Source of the DNA: Pseudomonadota bacterium
Lineage (GTDB): Bacteria; Pseudomonadota; Alphaproteobacteria; Sphingomonadales; Sphingomonadaceae
Length of the DNA stretch: 64,000 bases
Reading direction: 5' to 3'
NCBI GenBank assembly: GCA_023400405.1
Contig: JAEXFD010000016.1
Location: 30,937 to 94,936, forward strand
Below, one piece after another: positions 17,199 to 26,510 of the stretch. The notes beneath the pieces were generated by a model. That model was not told where the DNA came from. It worked only from the letters and a program-made list of their open reading frames with translations, and made no database searches. Position 1 is the stretch's first letter; every line of letters starts with the position of its first letter. The translations under genes were made by a program, and so were the position numbers.

Positions 17199-17582
17199 TT
17201 AGTGTTCGAGGCTAGATCGTCCGCGGTTAAGCGCCGGCACAGCTGGTCGGATTTCACCGGCGAACGTGCGGCGCATCCGCCTGACCGGCATCCAAGCCAG
17301 GGCGGGGTTAGCCGCTGACATCTCGGGAAGAAGGCCGGTCCCCTTGCCCGGCTTGCGCCCGGCGATCGAGGCGATGCCCCGAGCAGCATACACCTTGCGC
17401 AGATAGCTTCGGCGGCACCTGATCAGGTCGATTTCGCCAACCTCGCTCATCCATCGGCGGACGGTGCGTTGGCTCGTGACATAGTGCTCCTCGATGGCTT
17501 CCCAGCCAAGCCTTACGAACATTTCGGGGAAATCCGCTGGCATCCGTCGTCGGTGAGCAGGTGACCAATCGGACATGGCCAT
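17199..17582 (-). CDS. HTH-type hypothetical regulator
   Basis: This 127-residue minus-strand product begins MAMSDWSPAHRRRMPADFPEMFVRLGWEAIEEHY and continues VTSQRTVRRWMSEVGEIDLIRCRRSYLRKVYAARG. The RTVRRWMxExG segment fits a recognition helix, and I recall similar 100-150-residue proteins in sphingomonad prophages and islands. The C-terminal 45 residues are less ordered. It is transcribed against the surrounding operon, as a local regulator might be. Confidence 0.6.
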   Translation of the reverse strand: MAMSDWSPAHRRRMPADFPEMFVRLGWEAIEEHYVTSQRTVRRWMSEVGEIDLIRCRRSYLRKVYAARGIASIAGRKPGKGTGLLPEMSAANPALAWMPVRRMRRTFAGEIRPAVPALNRGRSSLEH

Positions 17583-17793
17583 CGAAGATCACGGCCGCCA
17601 CCCTTGGGATTACGGCGGAAATATCCCCGGCAAGTGAGATCAACCGTAATCGTCAGCGTCTTGCCGGGCCTAGTCTCCACGCCAGTCCCGACCGGCCAGT
17701 CGGGAGCGCCGGTCTCCGGCGCGCGCACCAGGGGCGCGGCGGCTTCCTTTCGGGCCAGCCGCGCCCCGCGCGCCGAACGAAAGGACGTGACAC

Positions 17794-18051
17794 ATGCCGC
17801 ACGACACCCCGGGGGCGCACCCCTTCTTCTACATCCACTGCGAAATGCAGGATGTGGCCAACGCCGCAGACCCCGACGACGCGAGGATCAACAGCTCACC
17901 GTGTGCCGCCGCCGTTGAACTCGCGCGCATCCTGCACAGATTCGAACTCGAGATCGGCGACGAGGATCGCGCCCGTATGATCGAAATCGGCGGCTTCCTG
18001 GTGCGGCTGGATCGCGAGCAGCGCGAACTGGAGGTATGCCATGCCGGCTGA
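17794..18051 (+). CDS. Small hypothetical protein preceding the tape measure gene
   Basis: This 85-residue acidic protein starts at ATG 17794, after AAAGGAC. No domain is recognised. The sequence is mainly helical (AAAVELARILHRFELEIGDEDRARMIEIGGFLVRLDREQRELE). It overlaps the tape measure start by 11 bp and is translationally linked to it. In tailed phages the genes just ahead of the tape measure are tail-assembly chaperones, but nothing in the sequence proves that here. Confidence 0.6.
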   Translation: MPHDTPGAHPFFYIHCEMQDVANAADPDDARINSSPCAAAVELARILHRFELEIGDEDRARMIEIGGFLVRLDREQRELEVCHAG

Positions 18052-21000
18052 CATCGTCGATTCCATCGTCGCTGAGCTGATCATCCGCGATGTCGAAAAA
18101 TATGAGGCGGGCTACGCCCGTGTCATCGCCGCTCACCGCAAGGCCGCGAAATCGATGGATGACCTCGCCGCAGCGTCAACGAAGATGGACGCGGCGCTCG
18201 CGAAAGGCGGATCTCGACAGAGGGCGACCCAAGACGCAGAGCAGTCGGAACAGCGCGTCGCCCGCAGCCGCCGGAAGCGCACCGACGATGCAGTCGCGCA
18301 GGATGATCGGGAACTCCGCAGCGCTAAGAAAGCGGCGAAGGAAAAGGCCGACGCCGAGATCGCTGAGGCTCAGCGGAGCGCTCGCATTCGCGAGGCAGTA
18401 GAGCGCGGCGTCGCCAAGAGCGGCGTGACACCAGGATCGGGCCGCAGCCTCGGCACCACCGTCCCGCGAATGGGAGACGGTGGACAGCGCCTGATGGCGA
18501 GCACTTCCGTCCGCGCCATTGCGTCGGCTGACCCGGCGGTCGAGAAGGAAATCAACCACGCCCTTCTTGACCAGTTCGACCTTAGGCAGCGGATCAGGGT
18601 CGCTGACCGCGAATCCGCCCGGTCCATGCAAGACGAGCTCACCGCGATACGGCGTGCCGAAGAATATCGTCGCGCGGGCCTGTCCCATACCGAAGCGGCG
18701 GCGCGAGCCGAGCGCGAAATGGCGGCGATCGAGCAGCTGCGCGCCCGGAAGGCAGCGGACCTCTCGGAGCACGATCTGCGTCGCAACCAGGGGCAGACAG
18801 CGTCCACCCTTCGCAGCGCGGCCGGCGTCATCGGCGGCTATGTCACGGCGCGCGAGCTGACCGAGATCACCGACGCCTACACCAAGTTCACCAACCGGAT
18901 TAAGATCGCGGGGGTTGCCCAGTCCGAACAGCGCGTCGTCGAGGACTCGCTGTTCGCATCGGCGCAGAAATATGGCGTCGAACTCAACTCGCTCGGGGAT
19001 CTCTACGGCAAGGCGTCTCAGGCTGCCGCCAGCTTCGGCGGGTCGCAATCTGATGTGCTGCGCTTCACCGACGGCGTCGCCGCTGCCCTCAAGGTGCAGG
19101 GTGGTTCGACTGAATCCGCTCGAGGCGCCCTGCTCCAGCTGTCCCAGCTCCTCCAGACCGGCACCGTCCGAGCCGAAGAATTCAACAGCGTAAATGAGGG
19201 CGCATTCCCCATCCTGCAGGCCGTCGCGACAGGGGCGGAGCGATTCGGCGGCTCGGTGGCGAAGCTGCGGCAGGAAGTGCTGAGCGGCACGGTCACGAGC
19301 CAGGAGTTCTTCCGCGCCTTCCTCGCCGGTTCCGCGACGCTCGAGGAGCGCGCGGCCAAGTCGACGCTCACCACCGCTGCCGGCTTCACCACGCTGAAGA
19401 ATGCGCTCGAGGTGTATATCGGCCGCGCGAACGAGGCGAGTGGCGTGTCCGCAGCGGTCGGCGCCGGGTTGCACGCGATCGCTGACAATCTCGACACGCT
19501 GATTCCCGCCCTCGCGGTCGTCAGCACCGCGCTTGGCGTGGGGTTCGTCACTAATGCCGTCGCCGCAACGGTCGCGGCACGGGGTATCGGCGCCGCCGTC
19601 CTCGGCGCATTCGGTGGGCCGGTGGGCCTCGCGATCACTGCCATCACGGTTACGCTCGGCGCCTTCGCCGTCGCGGCTGCCGACACCGAGGCCCGGGTGC
19701 GCGCGGCCAACGCGGCATATGATGAGATGCAGCAGCGCCTGCAGACCGCGGCGGGCCAAGCAGCCAGCGCGGCCGGCGGCGTGAAAGGGGTCGGCACCGA
19801 CGCCCTGGGCGCGATCCCAAAGGTGAATGCATTCGCCGGTGCTGTCGGCTCCTTGGCGCAAGCGCTCTATGACCAGGCCCGCGCGGCACGCGTCGCGCGC
19901 ATCGAGTTGCTCCAGAAGCGATTGACCGAAAGCCAGTCCGCCGAGCTCGGCCTGGCGAAAGATCTGCCGGCCGAACGGGATAGCACCGCGCAGTTCCGCC
20001 GCGGCGATTTCCTGAACAACGCTGGCGTCCTCGGCCGAGCATTCGTTGGGGACACGCGGAGCTTGCTATCCGGTGGGCGCACCGATCGCGACATCCGGGA
20101 TGCCTATAGCAAGCAGGTGCAAGTTTCGCTCGGCATCATGAAGGAGCTGAAAGAGGCGCAGAGCGCGCCGATCACCGCCGGCGACTTGCCAGGCGGCGCG
20201 CCGACCAACCCCAATGCGACCAAGATCGCGAAGGCGCAGGCGGAAATCGCCGACTTCGAGAAGTTGAAGGCGGGTGCCTCAGGCAAGGAACTGACCCGCA
20301 TCAATCAGGCCATCGCTCTCCGTGAGCGCCGAATCCGGTTTCTGCAGCAGGGCGTGTCCTCGGAAGTCGCCAACTATGCCGCCGGCACAGGCCGCCGCTC
20401 CGGGCCGTCGGCGGAAACGCTCGAGAAACGGGCCGAAGCCGAGCGGAAGCGCAAGATTCGCGACCAGGAAGAGTATGACCGTGACCTACGCCAGGCCCAG
20501 AGCGGGTATCTTTCCGAGCAGGCCGACCTCACCAACGACGCAGCCAAGCGCGCGGACGTCGAGCGGGAACGGGTGCGCTTCCAACGCGATCAGCTCGACA
20601 AGGAGATCGCCGCGAAGGGACCGGGCAAGGATGGCACCGGGGAGTATACCGCGGAGCAAGTGACCACGCTCCAGGGTATCAACGATCAGACGGCGGATCT
20701 GCGCATCGCATCGATCGACCTCGCCGAGCGCCGCCGGATCGCCGACGATGCGCGTAGCATCGATCGCGCCGCCTTGGACCAGCAGCGCGAACAGCTACAG
20801 GCCCAGCTCGGCCTGGCCGACACGGTCGATGAACGCCGCAAGATCGCCTTGCAAATTCTCGATCTCGAATACCGTCAGCGCGAGGCGGAGCTGCGCGCCG
20901 TCCTCGCCGCCGACAGCAAGGCGACGGCAGCCGAAAAGGAAATCGCGCAGAAGCAACTCGATGCTCTGCCCAGCCAGAAGGAGCTCGATCGCCGCAGCGC

Positions 21001-21691
21001 GCTGCGGCAGAACGAGGGTGCTGGCGCCGCCTATCTCCGCGATCTCAAGCTCGATCGGCCACAGTTCATCGAGTCTGAAGAAGTGAAGTTGCTGCAGGCG
21101 TTCAACGAAGGCTTGGACGACAGCGTGAAGAAAGCGCTGCACCTGCATGGTATCTTCGGCGACATCATCGGCGACCTCATCGACATGGCGATCAAGCAGG
21201 CGCTGATCAAACCGATCGCAGCCAAGCTGTTCGGCGGGGAAGACGCTGGCAGCGGTGGAGGCATCGGCGGCTTCTTCAGCTCGATCGTGTCGGCTGCGGG
21301 TGCGGTCTTTGGCGGAGGCTCGCAGGGCAATCCGTCGGGCGTGCTGTCATTGTCGCATGAGAGTGGGCACCGCGCCAGCGGCGGCAATGTCGTTGGTGGG
21401 CAGCTTTACCGCGTGAATGAACTCGGGACTGAATATTTTCAGCCAGCGGCGTCGGGGCGTATCTATCCGATGGGCGCCATGCCCAATGTGCGTGGTTCGA
21501 GCGGGCCCGGTCTGACGGTGATCGCACCCCAGCACTACGATCTCTCCGGGGTCGTGATGACCGAGGATTTGGTGAAGGGCTTGCGCGAGGATAATCGGCG
21601 CTATGCGAACGCGGTTGCAGCGCAGGCGGGCCATGCCGCTGTAGCAGCCGGCCCTGCTCGCATTCAGCGGATGCAGACGCTTGGGAGTTGA
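18041..21691 (+). CDS. Phage tail tape measure protein
   Basis: In tailed phages this protein sets tail length. The 1216 residues begin with a charged coiled-coil half and then the tape-measure N-terminal domain (ITDAYTKFTNRIKIAGVAQSE near 285, GTVRAEEFNSVNEGAFPIL near 380, AGFTTLKNALEVYIGRANEAS near 455). A hydrophobic membrane-active stretch follows at about 480-550. Long charged coiled coils run from 600 to 1030. The glycine-rich C-terminus has GHRASGGNVVGGQLYRVNE, a common tape measure ending. It is intact, but no other virion genes surround it. Confidence 0.88.
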   Translation: MPADIVDSIVAELIIRDVEKYEAGYARVIAAHRKAAKSMDDLAAASTKMDAALAKGGSRQRATQDAEQSEQRVARSRRKRTDDAVAQDDRELRSAKKAAKEKADAEIAEAQRSARIREAVERGVAKSGVTPGSGRSLGTTVPRMGDGGQRLMASTSVRAIASADPAVEKEINHALLDQFDLRQRIRVADRESARSMQDELTAIRRAEEYRRAGLSHTEAAARAEREMAAIEQLRARKAADLSEHDLRRNQGQTASTLRSAAGVIGGYVTARELTEITDAYTKFTNRIKIAGVAQSEQRVVEDSLFASAQKYGVELNSLGDLYGKASQAAASFGGSQSDVLRFTDGVAAALKVQGGSTESARGALLQLSQLLQTGTVRAEEFNSVNEGAFPILQAVATGAERFGGSVAKLRQEVLSGTVTSQEFFRAFLAGSATLEERAAKSTLTTAAGFTTLKNALEVYIGRANEASGVSAAVGAGLHAIADNLDTLIPALAVVSTALGVGFVTNAVAATVAARGIGAAVLGAFGGPVGLAITAITVTLGAFAVAAADTEARVRAANAAYDEMQQRLQTAAGQAASAAGGVKGVGTDALGAIPKVNAFAGAVGSLAQALYDQARAARVARIELLQKRLTESQSAELGLAKDLPAERDSTAQFRRGDFLNNAGVLGRAFVGDTRSLLSGGRTDRDIRDAYSKQVQVSLGIMKELKEAQSAPITAGDLPGGAPTNPNATKIAKAQAEIADFEKLKAGASGKELTRINQAIALRERRIRFLQQGVSSEVANYAAGTGRRSGPSAETLEKRAEAERKRKIRDQEEYDRDLRQAQSGYLSEQADLTNDAAKRADVERERVRFQRDQLDKEIAAKGPGKDGTGEYTAEQVTTLQGINDQTADLRIASIDLAERRRIADDARSIDRAALDQQREQLQAQLGLADTVDERRKIALQILDLEYRQREAELRAVLAADSKATAAEKEIAQKQLDALPSQKELDRRSALRQNEGAGAAYLRDLKLDRPQFIESEEVKLLQAFNEGLDDSVKKALHLHGIFGDIIGDLIDMAIKQALIKPIAAKLFGGEDAGSGGGIGGFFSSIVSAAGAVFGGGSQGNPSGVLSLSHESGHRASGGNVVGGQLYRVNELGTEYFQPAASGRIYPMGAMPNVRGSSGPGLTVIAPQHYDLSGVVMTEDLVKGLREDNRRYANAVAAQAGHAAVAAGPARIQRMQTLGS

Positions 21692-21708
21692 AGGTTTATA
21701 GGGGCCTC

Positions 21709-21978
21709 ATGGATATAGAGGAACTGCACCATTTTAGTGGCGCGCTTACCGCTCAAAGATTCCTTTTGGAGAACTTGTGGGCCCTGCTTTTAGCCCAGCA
21801 TCCTGACCCGCTGGACGCGCTAGCCCATACTAGGGACGAGATGCTGCGCCAGATGGAGATCCCGAATCCAAGAAGCGTCGCGTCCCCGGAGACATTCGTT
21901 GTCCTGCAGCATGCGACAGACCAGATGGAACGCTTCTGGCGGGCCGTCGAGGATCGACTTCGTTCCACCAAACGCTAG
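21709..21978 (+). CDS. Small hypothetical protein after the tape measure gene
   Basis: This is an 89-residue product from ATG 21709, shortly after the tape measure stop; an in-frame TTG at 21688 is also possible. The sequence is helical (LTAQRFLLENLWALLLAQHPDPLDALAHTRDEMLRQM, ATDQMERFWRAVEDRL). It has no signal peptide or motif I recognise. Similar short helical proteins occur scattered in sphingomonad genomes, so it may not be a phage gene. Confidence 0.6.
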   Translation: MDIEELHHFSGALTAQRFLLENLWALLLAQHPDPLDALAHTRDEMLRQMEIPNPRSVASPETFVVLQHATDQMERFWRAVEDRLRSTKR

Positions 21979-22001
21979 TTCTTCGAGCAGAGCTCTATCG
22001 A

Positions 22002-22190
22002 TTAGCTGCGACCATTTCCTCGAATTGCGTCTATAACGCCGGCCGAGCATGCGAAAACCGTGCCCGCGACGAACATGAAGCCGCCCACCATGATGCACGC
22101 CATCATGCCGGCCGCTTCGCCCGCCGCAATACCGCCGAGCGCCGCGACCCCCGCGCCGACTACCAGCAATCCGATTCCTGCGAAGCGCAT
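22002..22190 (-). CDS. Small membrane protein
   Basis: The 62-residue product starting at ATG 22190 has two hydrophobic helices (FAGIGLLVVGAGVAALGGIAAG and MMACIMVGGFMFVAGTVFACSAG) and a short polar tail. The upstream ATG at 22238 adds a non-hydrophobic extension and is less likely. The function is unknown; a holin-like or stress membrane peptide are both possible but unsupported. Confidence 0.5.
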   Translation of the reverse strand: MRFAGIGLLVVGAGVAALGGIAAGEAAGMMACIMVGGFMFVAGTVFACSAGVIDAIRGNGRS

Positions 22191-22201
22191 GGCATCTCTC
22201 C

Positions 22202-22543
22202 TCACCGGATCAATTCCCGATTGCCGGCATCCAGCCAAGCTATGATTTCCTCGGCATGACGTCGATCACAGTTCGGCTCTTGCAGCAAGTCGAGGAAAGC
22301 CGCCTCACGATCGGTTGCCAGCATAGTTGCCCACTCTCCAGGGCTTCGCCGGGAACTGCGGACAATGCGTATCGAACGCATGCGAAGACCAATGTCATGC
22401 TCGAGCTTTACCACGACAGCGCGCTGATAAATGACGTTCGCCCGACTTGCGCTTACGCCGAGAGCCTCACCGATTGCCTGGAACCTCGCACCAGCTTCCC
22501 GCATCTCGAGCGCGATCCGATGTCGATCTCGTATCATCGGCAC
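22202..22543 (-). CDS. Sigma-factor-like HTH hypothetical protein
   Basis: This 113-residue protein has an N-terminal helix-turn-helix (DRHRIALEMREAGARFQAIGEALGVSASRANVIYQRAV) of the type found in sigma-70 region 4 or resolvase tails, then a charged C-terminal half with LLQEPNCDRRHAEEIIAWLDAG. It lies 26 bp after the serine recombinase stop and in the same orientation. It may be an accessory factor for recombination control. Confidence 0.6.
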   Translation of the reverse strand: MPMIRDRHRIALEMREAGARFQAIGEALGVSASRANVIYQRAVVVKLEHDIGLRMRSIRIVRSSRRSPGEWATMLATDREAAFLDLLQEPNCDRRHAEEIIAWLDAGNRELIR

Positions 22544-22569
22544 GGATTATCCGATCACCAGATCGGTAT

Positions 22570-24270
22570 CTAGGGCGCATCCGGTGCGCCCGATGCATGT
22601 TGTGGGGCCACCGCCGTCTTCTGCTTGCCGGCCCGTCGCGCCGCCGCCCTGGCTTTCCCAGCTCGGCTCCAGATGTCGAAGCGGCGGTTCTCTATCCCGG
22701 CCCGCGCATATGCGTTCAGTAGTGAGCCGAATCGCGTCGTGAAAAGCTGGGGCGTGGGCGAAAGAGCGTCTTCGCGAATAATCTGCGCGGTGACGTAACC
22801 ATGCTGCTTGTGAAGGCGGCGCAGGCATTCGATCAGATCGTCATCGCTGAACCTGCTGGCGAGTTCAGACCACCGAGGCGTCGCGATTCTTCGGGGCGGT
22901 TCACCCGCTCGCCTGGCCTTGAGTCGCTCATGGCCCAGCCGTTGCAGCTCCGTTCGACCGTAGGGGACGCCCGCCAGCCGATAGGCCTCGGTCAGCTTGC
23001 CGAAGTGGAATTGGAGGGTGTTGACGCTCGGGACCGTCGGATCGGCATTGATCACGTCCTCGTTCACATAACCAAGGCGTTCATGAAGTTGCCGTAGCCG
23101 CAGGAGTATCTCGTCCTTGGTCAAACGGGGCCGGCCGCCGCGAGGGCGCCACCATCCGTCCGGCTCGTAGCCGACCAGTTCATACACGCGTTGGATGGTG
23201 CCGAACTGCTTGCGCAGGACGGTTGTGCTTTGGGTGTAGGGGCACTGATCTATCAGCTTGCCAGTGAGATAGCCTTTCGCGCGAAGCAGGCGCGCCACCG
23301 CCGCCAGATTTTCGTCGGGTGACGCGCCATGCCGGCGGATACGCAATCGCCGCGCGGCACTGTCGAACTGGACGCGGCTGATAAGCGGTTCCGTCACCTT
23401 CGTCCTGACCAGCGCCTCGGGCGGATTCTTTTGGGATTTAGACTTCAACCGCTGGGTAGTGCGATTGAAGACGTAGACCCCCAGAGCGAGTTCGTCGGAA
23501 AGAATGCGGCGAACGAGGGATTCACCCCAAGTGGCGCGATCTCCAGCTGGGATGCCAAGATCCGTGAGGCGTTTTACGATACGCCGGATGCTCAGCCGCT
23601 CGCGTGTATACCAAGCGAAGATGTCTCGGATGACCTGCACCTCTTCGGCTGGCCCGATCGCATAAACGACGCGCTGATTATTGAGCGCCTTGGTCTGCCC
23701 GCGCTCCAGTTTCTGGATGGGTCGGTCGTTTTCATCGACCAATATGCGGTCGAAGCCATATCGGCGGGGGCCGCCGAGCTTGTGACCGATCTTCGCTTGG
23801 AGAAGCTGGGCATGCAGCACCTTGTTCGACAACTCGCGGCTGAATTCCGCGGCCTGCAACCGCTTGATCTGCTTCAACAGCGCCATCACCGGGGTGCCGT
23901 CGTTCTCGAAGAGCTCCGCGCAATAGATGATCGGGGCGCCTGCCTCGAAGCAGATGAATTCGTAATGGCCGGCCTGGTCGAGATTTTGGAACCGGCCCCA
24001 GCGGCTCACGTCTAGGACGAGGATCCGCTCGAAGGGTCGTGTTGGCTTGATCACGTCGGCCAACAGGGCCTGGAGTCCCGGGCGTTCCCGTAGCGTCAGC
24101 CCGCTCTCGCCAGGATCCGTGTAGGTTTTGACTATGTTGAACCCGTGTTGGGCCGCATAGGCCGAGATCGCGCGCGCTTGGTTCCTGATCGAGTAGCGCT
24201 GGTGCTCCTTCGACATGCGCAGGTATTGCGCCGCGGGTATGAGCGGTTGCTGGAAGGACGCGTCGGGCAT
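22570..24270 (-). CDS. Large serine recombinase with three C-terminal repeats
   Basis: This 566-residue protein starts at ATG 24270; 27 more in-frame codons upstream are not family-like. The catalytic serine is S20 in AAQYLRMSKEHQ. IRNQARAISAYA and VLDVSRWGRFQNLDQAGHYE follow, and then the Recombinase domain (GGPRRYGFDRILVDE, RIVKRLTDLGIPAG). The C-terminal third is unusual: three similar 45-residue units at about 325-370, 390-435 and 480-525 share LRxLHxxxGY(V/L)...FGxLxxAYxxAG. Such repeats probably bind DNA. It is a second recombination system inside the island. Confidence 0.88.
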   Translation of the reverse strand: MPDASFQQPLIPAAQYLRMSKEHQRYSIRNQARAISAYAAQHGFNIVKTYTDPGESGLTLRERPGLQALLADVIKPTRPFERILVLDVSRWGRFQNLDQAGHYEFICFEAGAPIIYCAELFENDGTPVMALLKQIKRLQAAEFSRELSNKVLHAQLLQAKIGHKLGGPRRYGFDRILVDENDRPIQKLERGQTKALNNQRVVYAIGPAEEVQVIRDIFAWYTRERLSIRRIVKRLTDLGIPAGDRATWGESLVRRILSDELALGVYVFNRTTQRLKSKSQKNPPEALVRTKVTEPLISRVQFDSAARRLRIRRHGASPDENLAAVARLLRAKGYLTGKLIDQCPYTQSTTVLRKQFGTIQRVYELVGYEPDGWWRPRGGRPRLTKDEILLRLRQLHERLGYVNEDVINADPTVPSVNTLQFHFGKLTEAYRLAGVPYGRTELQRLGHERLKARRAGEPPRRIATPRWSELASRFSDDDLIECLRRLHKQHGYVTAQIIREDALSPTPQLFTTRFGSLLNAYARAGIENRRFDIWSRAGKARAAARRAGKQKTAVAPQHASGAPDAP

Positions 24271-24602
24271 CTCGAACACTCCGGTTCGCCAGACCCCTAT
24301 ACTACCACTTTGTCGATGCGCTGGCACGTCAGCAGATCTCAGCGACGGCACCAGCCGACAGAAGCGATGGTCCGCTAAAATGGCGTGTAATCCACAGGGT
24401 GGTTCTAGAAAATCGAGTCACCTCAATGACTTAGCAAGGTATTGAATTAGCGAGGTTTTCGTGAGATTCTGGCCCCGGCGGGATACGCCGGAATAAAGCT
24501 CCTATCTCGCGTTCCATGAAGCGCGGGGAACCAGTCGGACGGCCGTCCTAGAAGTGGCGACCTACCTGCCGAATGGCCAACGGAGTCCGGGGCCCGCCAC
24601 CC
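24271..24602. other. Non-coding interval upstream of the serine recombinase
   Basis: This 332-bp stretch holds no gene that I can support. Bases 24380-24470 are AT-richer than the surroundings. A 6-bp perfect hairpin (CCGGCG/CGCCGG, loop GGATA) lies at 24475-24491. The recombinase promoter must be here, and serine recombinases often have their attachment site next to their gene, but I found no matching direct repeat elsewhere in the window. Confidence 0.5.
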
Positions 24603-25433
24603 TTAGAATTGATAGCCGAAATGTTCGAAGAAGGGCTTGCTGGCGCCGGGCACATCGGCCTGATGAGGCAAGGGCCAGACAGTAAGACCTAGATTGGCGG
24701 CAAGGCCAGCTTGGTCAGCTGCGATTATCGGGCGCAGCGCCTTTGCTGGTTCCATGTCCCACACTGGGGAAGCGGAGTTTGCGGCCTGATAGACGGCGCT
24801 CGCGATCGTGTCGGCGATCTGGCAGCCCGCGACCTTCTCTGCGGGTTCGATTGTCCAATGGCTCTGATCCAGCATGGGCGACTGCAACCCGCCCCCGTTC
24901 AGCACCAAAGTTCCCGCCGCCACCTGCATACGCAGCGTCTCGAAATAGGCGAACATGTGCCGATAGTCGTGACCGCCGCGGCGAGCGAAAACAATCTGCA
25001 AAGGTTCAGGCTCGGTGCCCGCGTCGCGGTGCCACAGGATTGCCCACCTTGTGATGCGCTCTAGCAGCAGCCGGGTGCACCAGTTGTAGAACTGGTCTGC
25101 GCGGTCGAGCTTGCCCAGCTTGGGGTTGATATGATCTCGCATGTTGGATTTATGAGACGCCACGCAGAATGCCTTGAGCGGCTTAGTTGCGAGATGCTCG
25201 CAGACCGGAACTCGACGACCCTGGGTAATGCGCGTGAAATGCAGTTGCGGACTTTGCCGCGTTGCCGCGAGATCTCGCAGCTCCTTCACCCACCGAATGG
25301 GGGCTTGCCGTCGAGCATGTCGAACCACAGCAGCGCCCAAGCACAACCATTCGTGTCGCCCCGGCAGATAGCCTAGTCCGTCGCGAATGCCAGGATCGCC
25401 GGCCTCGTCGATGAAGATGGTGAGCGCGGCCAT
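24603..25433 (-). CDS. DUF3800 protein
   Basis: This 276-residue protein begins MAALTIFIDEAGDPG, the hallmark IDEAGD acidic motif of DUF3800, a family with an RNase H-like fold. Other conserved points are LGAAVV near 33, LHFTRI near 63, a central HRDAG-type polar loop, and VAGCQIADTIASAVYQAAN near 205, the usual C-terminal acidic helix (QxADxxA). DUF3800 genes are frequent in defence islands and with mobile elements. The biochemical role is unknown; nuclease activity is a guess from the fold. The gene stands alone between the recombinase and the TIGR02391 remnant. Confidence 0.85.
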   Translation of the reverse strand: MAALTIFIDEAGDPGIRDGLGYLPGRHEWLCLGAAVVRHARRQAPIRWVKELRDLAATRQSPQLHFTRITQGRRVPVCEHLATKPLKAFCVASHKSNMRDHINPKLGKLDRADQFYNWCTRLLLERITRWAILWHRDAGTEPEPLQIVFARRGGHDYRHMFAYFETLRMQVAAGTLVLNGGGLQSPMLDQSHWTIEPAEKVAGCQIADTIASAVYQAANSASPVWDMEPAKALRPIIAADQAGLAANLGLTVWPLPHQADVPGASKPFFEHFGYQF

Positions 25434-25595
25434 TCCAACGATTTATGCTGTGAACCTCGGCGGAGTCGAATCGATACTACACCGGAATGACGATCTGATC
25501 AGAGGCATTCGTTGCGACACCGCATACTGTCGCTTAGGTTCACGGTATCAGCGAAGTAGATTCACTCCGACGTCGGACAGCGGGCTTGATGACCT

Positions 25596-26344
25596 ATGAA
25601 TTCCTTGGCGACTCTCATCCCGGATGTCGAACTGCTCTTAGCGTTGCCGCCAGAACAGGTTGGCCGCCAGGTGCTCAAGCTCGCTGCGCAAGCGCAGCAG
25701 AGCGGCATCTTTAGCAAAGGCGCGGTGATTGGCGCGATCGGCTATTTGGGGAGGGGTTCAGTTACGAAAGCGGGCCGGGCTACGCGACCCATCGAAAGGA
25801 AGAAGTGGAACTCGCCGCGGCGGAAGCGTGGCAGTGGTTGCTGAATAATCTGCTGATCGTCCCCGCGCCCGAACCAAACAATAGCTTTTCGCGCCTGTCC
25901 CGCCGCGGTCGTGCCCTGCTCAACGACGATGCGGCCTTCGAGACCTACGCAGCTGCATCCCAGTTGCCCAAGGCCCTGTTGCACCCGTTGATTGCCGACG
26001 AAGTGTGGGTCCAGCTTGCACAAGGGAAGTTGGCTGTCGCGGTGTTCATCGCATTTCGAGCTGTTGAGGAAGCCGTGCGAGATGCGGCTGGCTTTGCGAC
26101 GGATGACCATGGCGTTCCGATGATGCGGCGCGCCTTCCACAAGGACAATGGGCCGCTCACCCGTGCCGATGACCCGGAAGCGGAGAAGGAGGCTCTGTCA
26201 TCGCTGTTCGCAGGCGCGATCGGCTCCTACAAGAACCCTCACTCGCATCGCACCGTTGAGATTGAAGATGCTCGAGAGGCGCAGGAAATGGTGCTGCTTG
26301 CATCGCACTTGTTGCGGATCGTGGACAGCCGGCGGCGCAGCTAG
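25596..26344 (+). pseudogene. TIGR02391-family protein, frameshifted
   Basis: Two reading frames together encode a complete protein of the TIGR02391 (Ymh) family. The first runs from ATG 25596 (MNSLATLIPDVELLLALPPEQ) to about 25744. The second continues from about 25745 (FGEGFSYESGPGYATH...VELAAAEAWQWLLNNLLI) to 26344, with the family C-terminus FAGAIGSYKNPHSHRTV. One base is missing at a run of T (25745-25747): TAT-TTT would restore IGYFGEG. It may be a real mutation or a homopolymer error. Family members are linked to abortive-infection-like roles by context only. An intact paralogue is at 33780-34493. Confidence 0.82.
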
Positions 26345-26510
26345 GCTCACGATCGGCACCGCGCCTGACGTGCACGGTCCAATGCCCATGGATAGGTTGC
26401 CAGCATTCGCCAGGCGTGCACGAACCCAGCAATGCGGGGAAATGGCTCAGTCTGGACACTTGGAGACGGGAGCTACCTGCCCTTAACCGGCGGCGTGCGA
26501 CGATACTCGC

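Noticed and set aside
25740..25752. Programmed frameshift in the TIGR02391 gene
   Set aside because: The site lacks a canonical X-XXY-YYZ slippery heptamer and no downstream hairpin was seen; a lost base in the T run is simpler.
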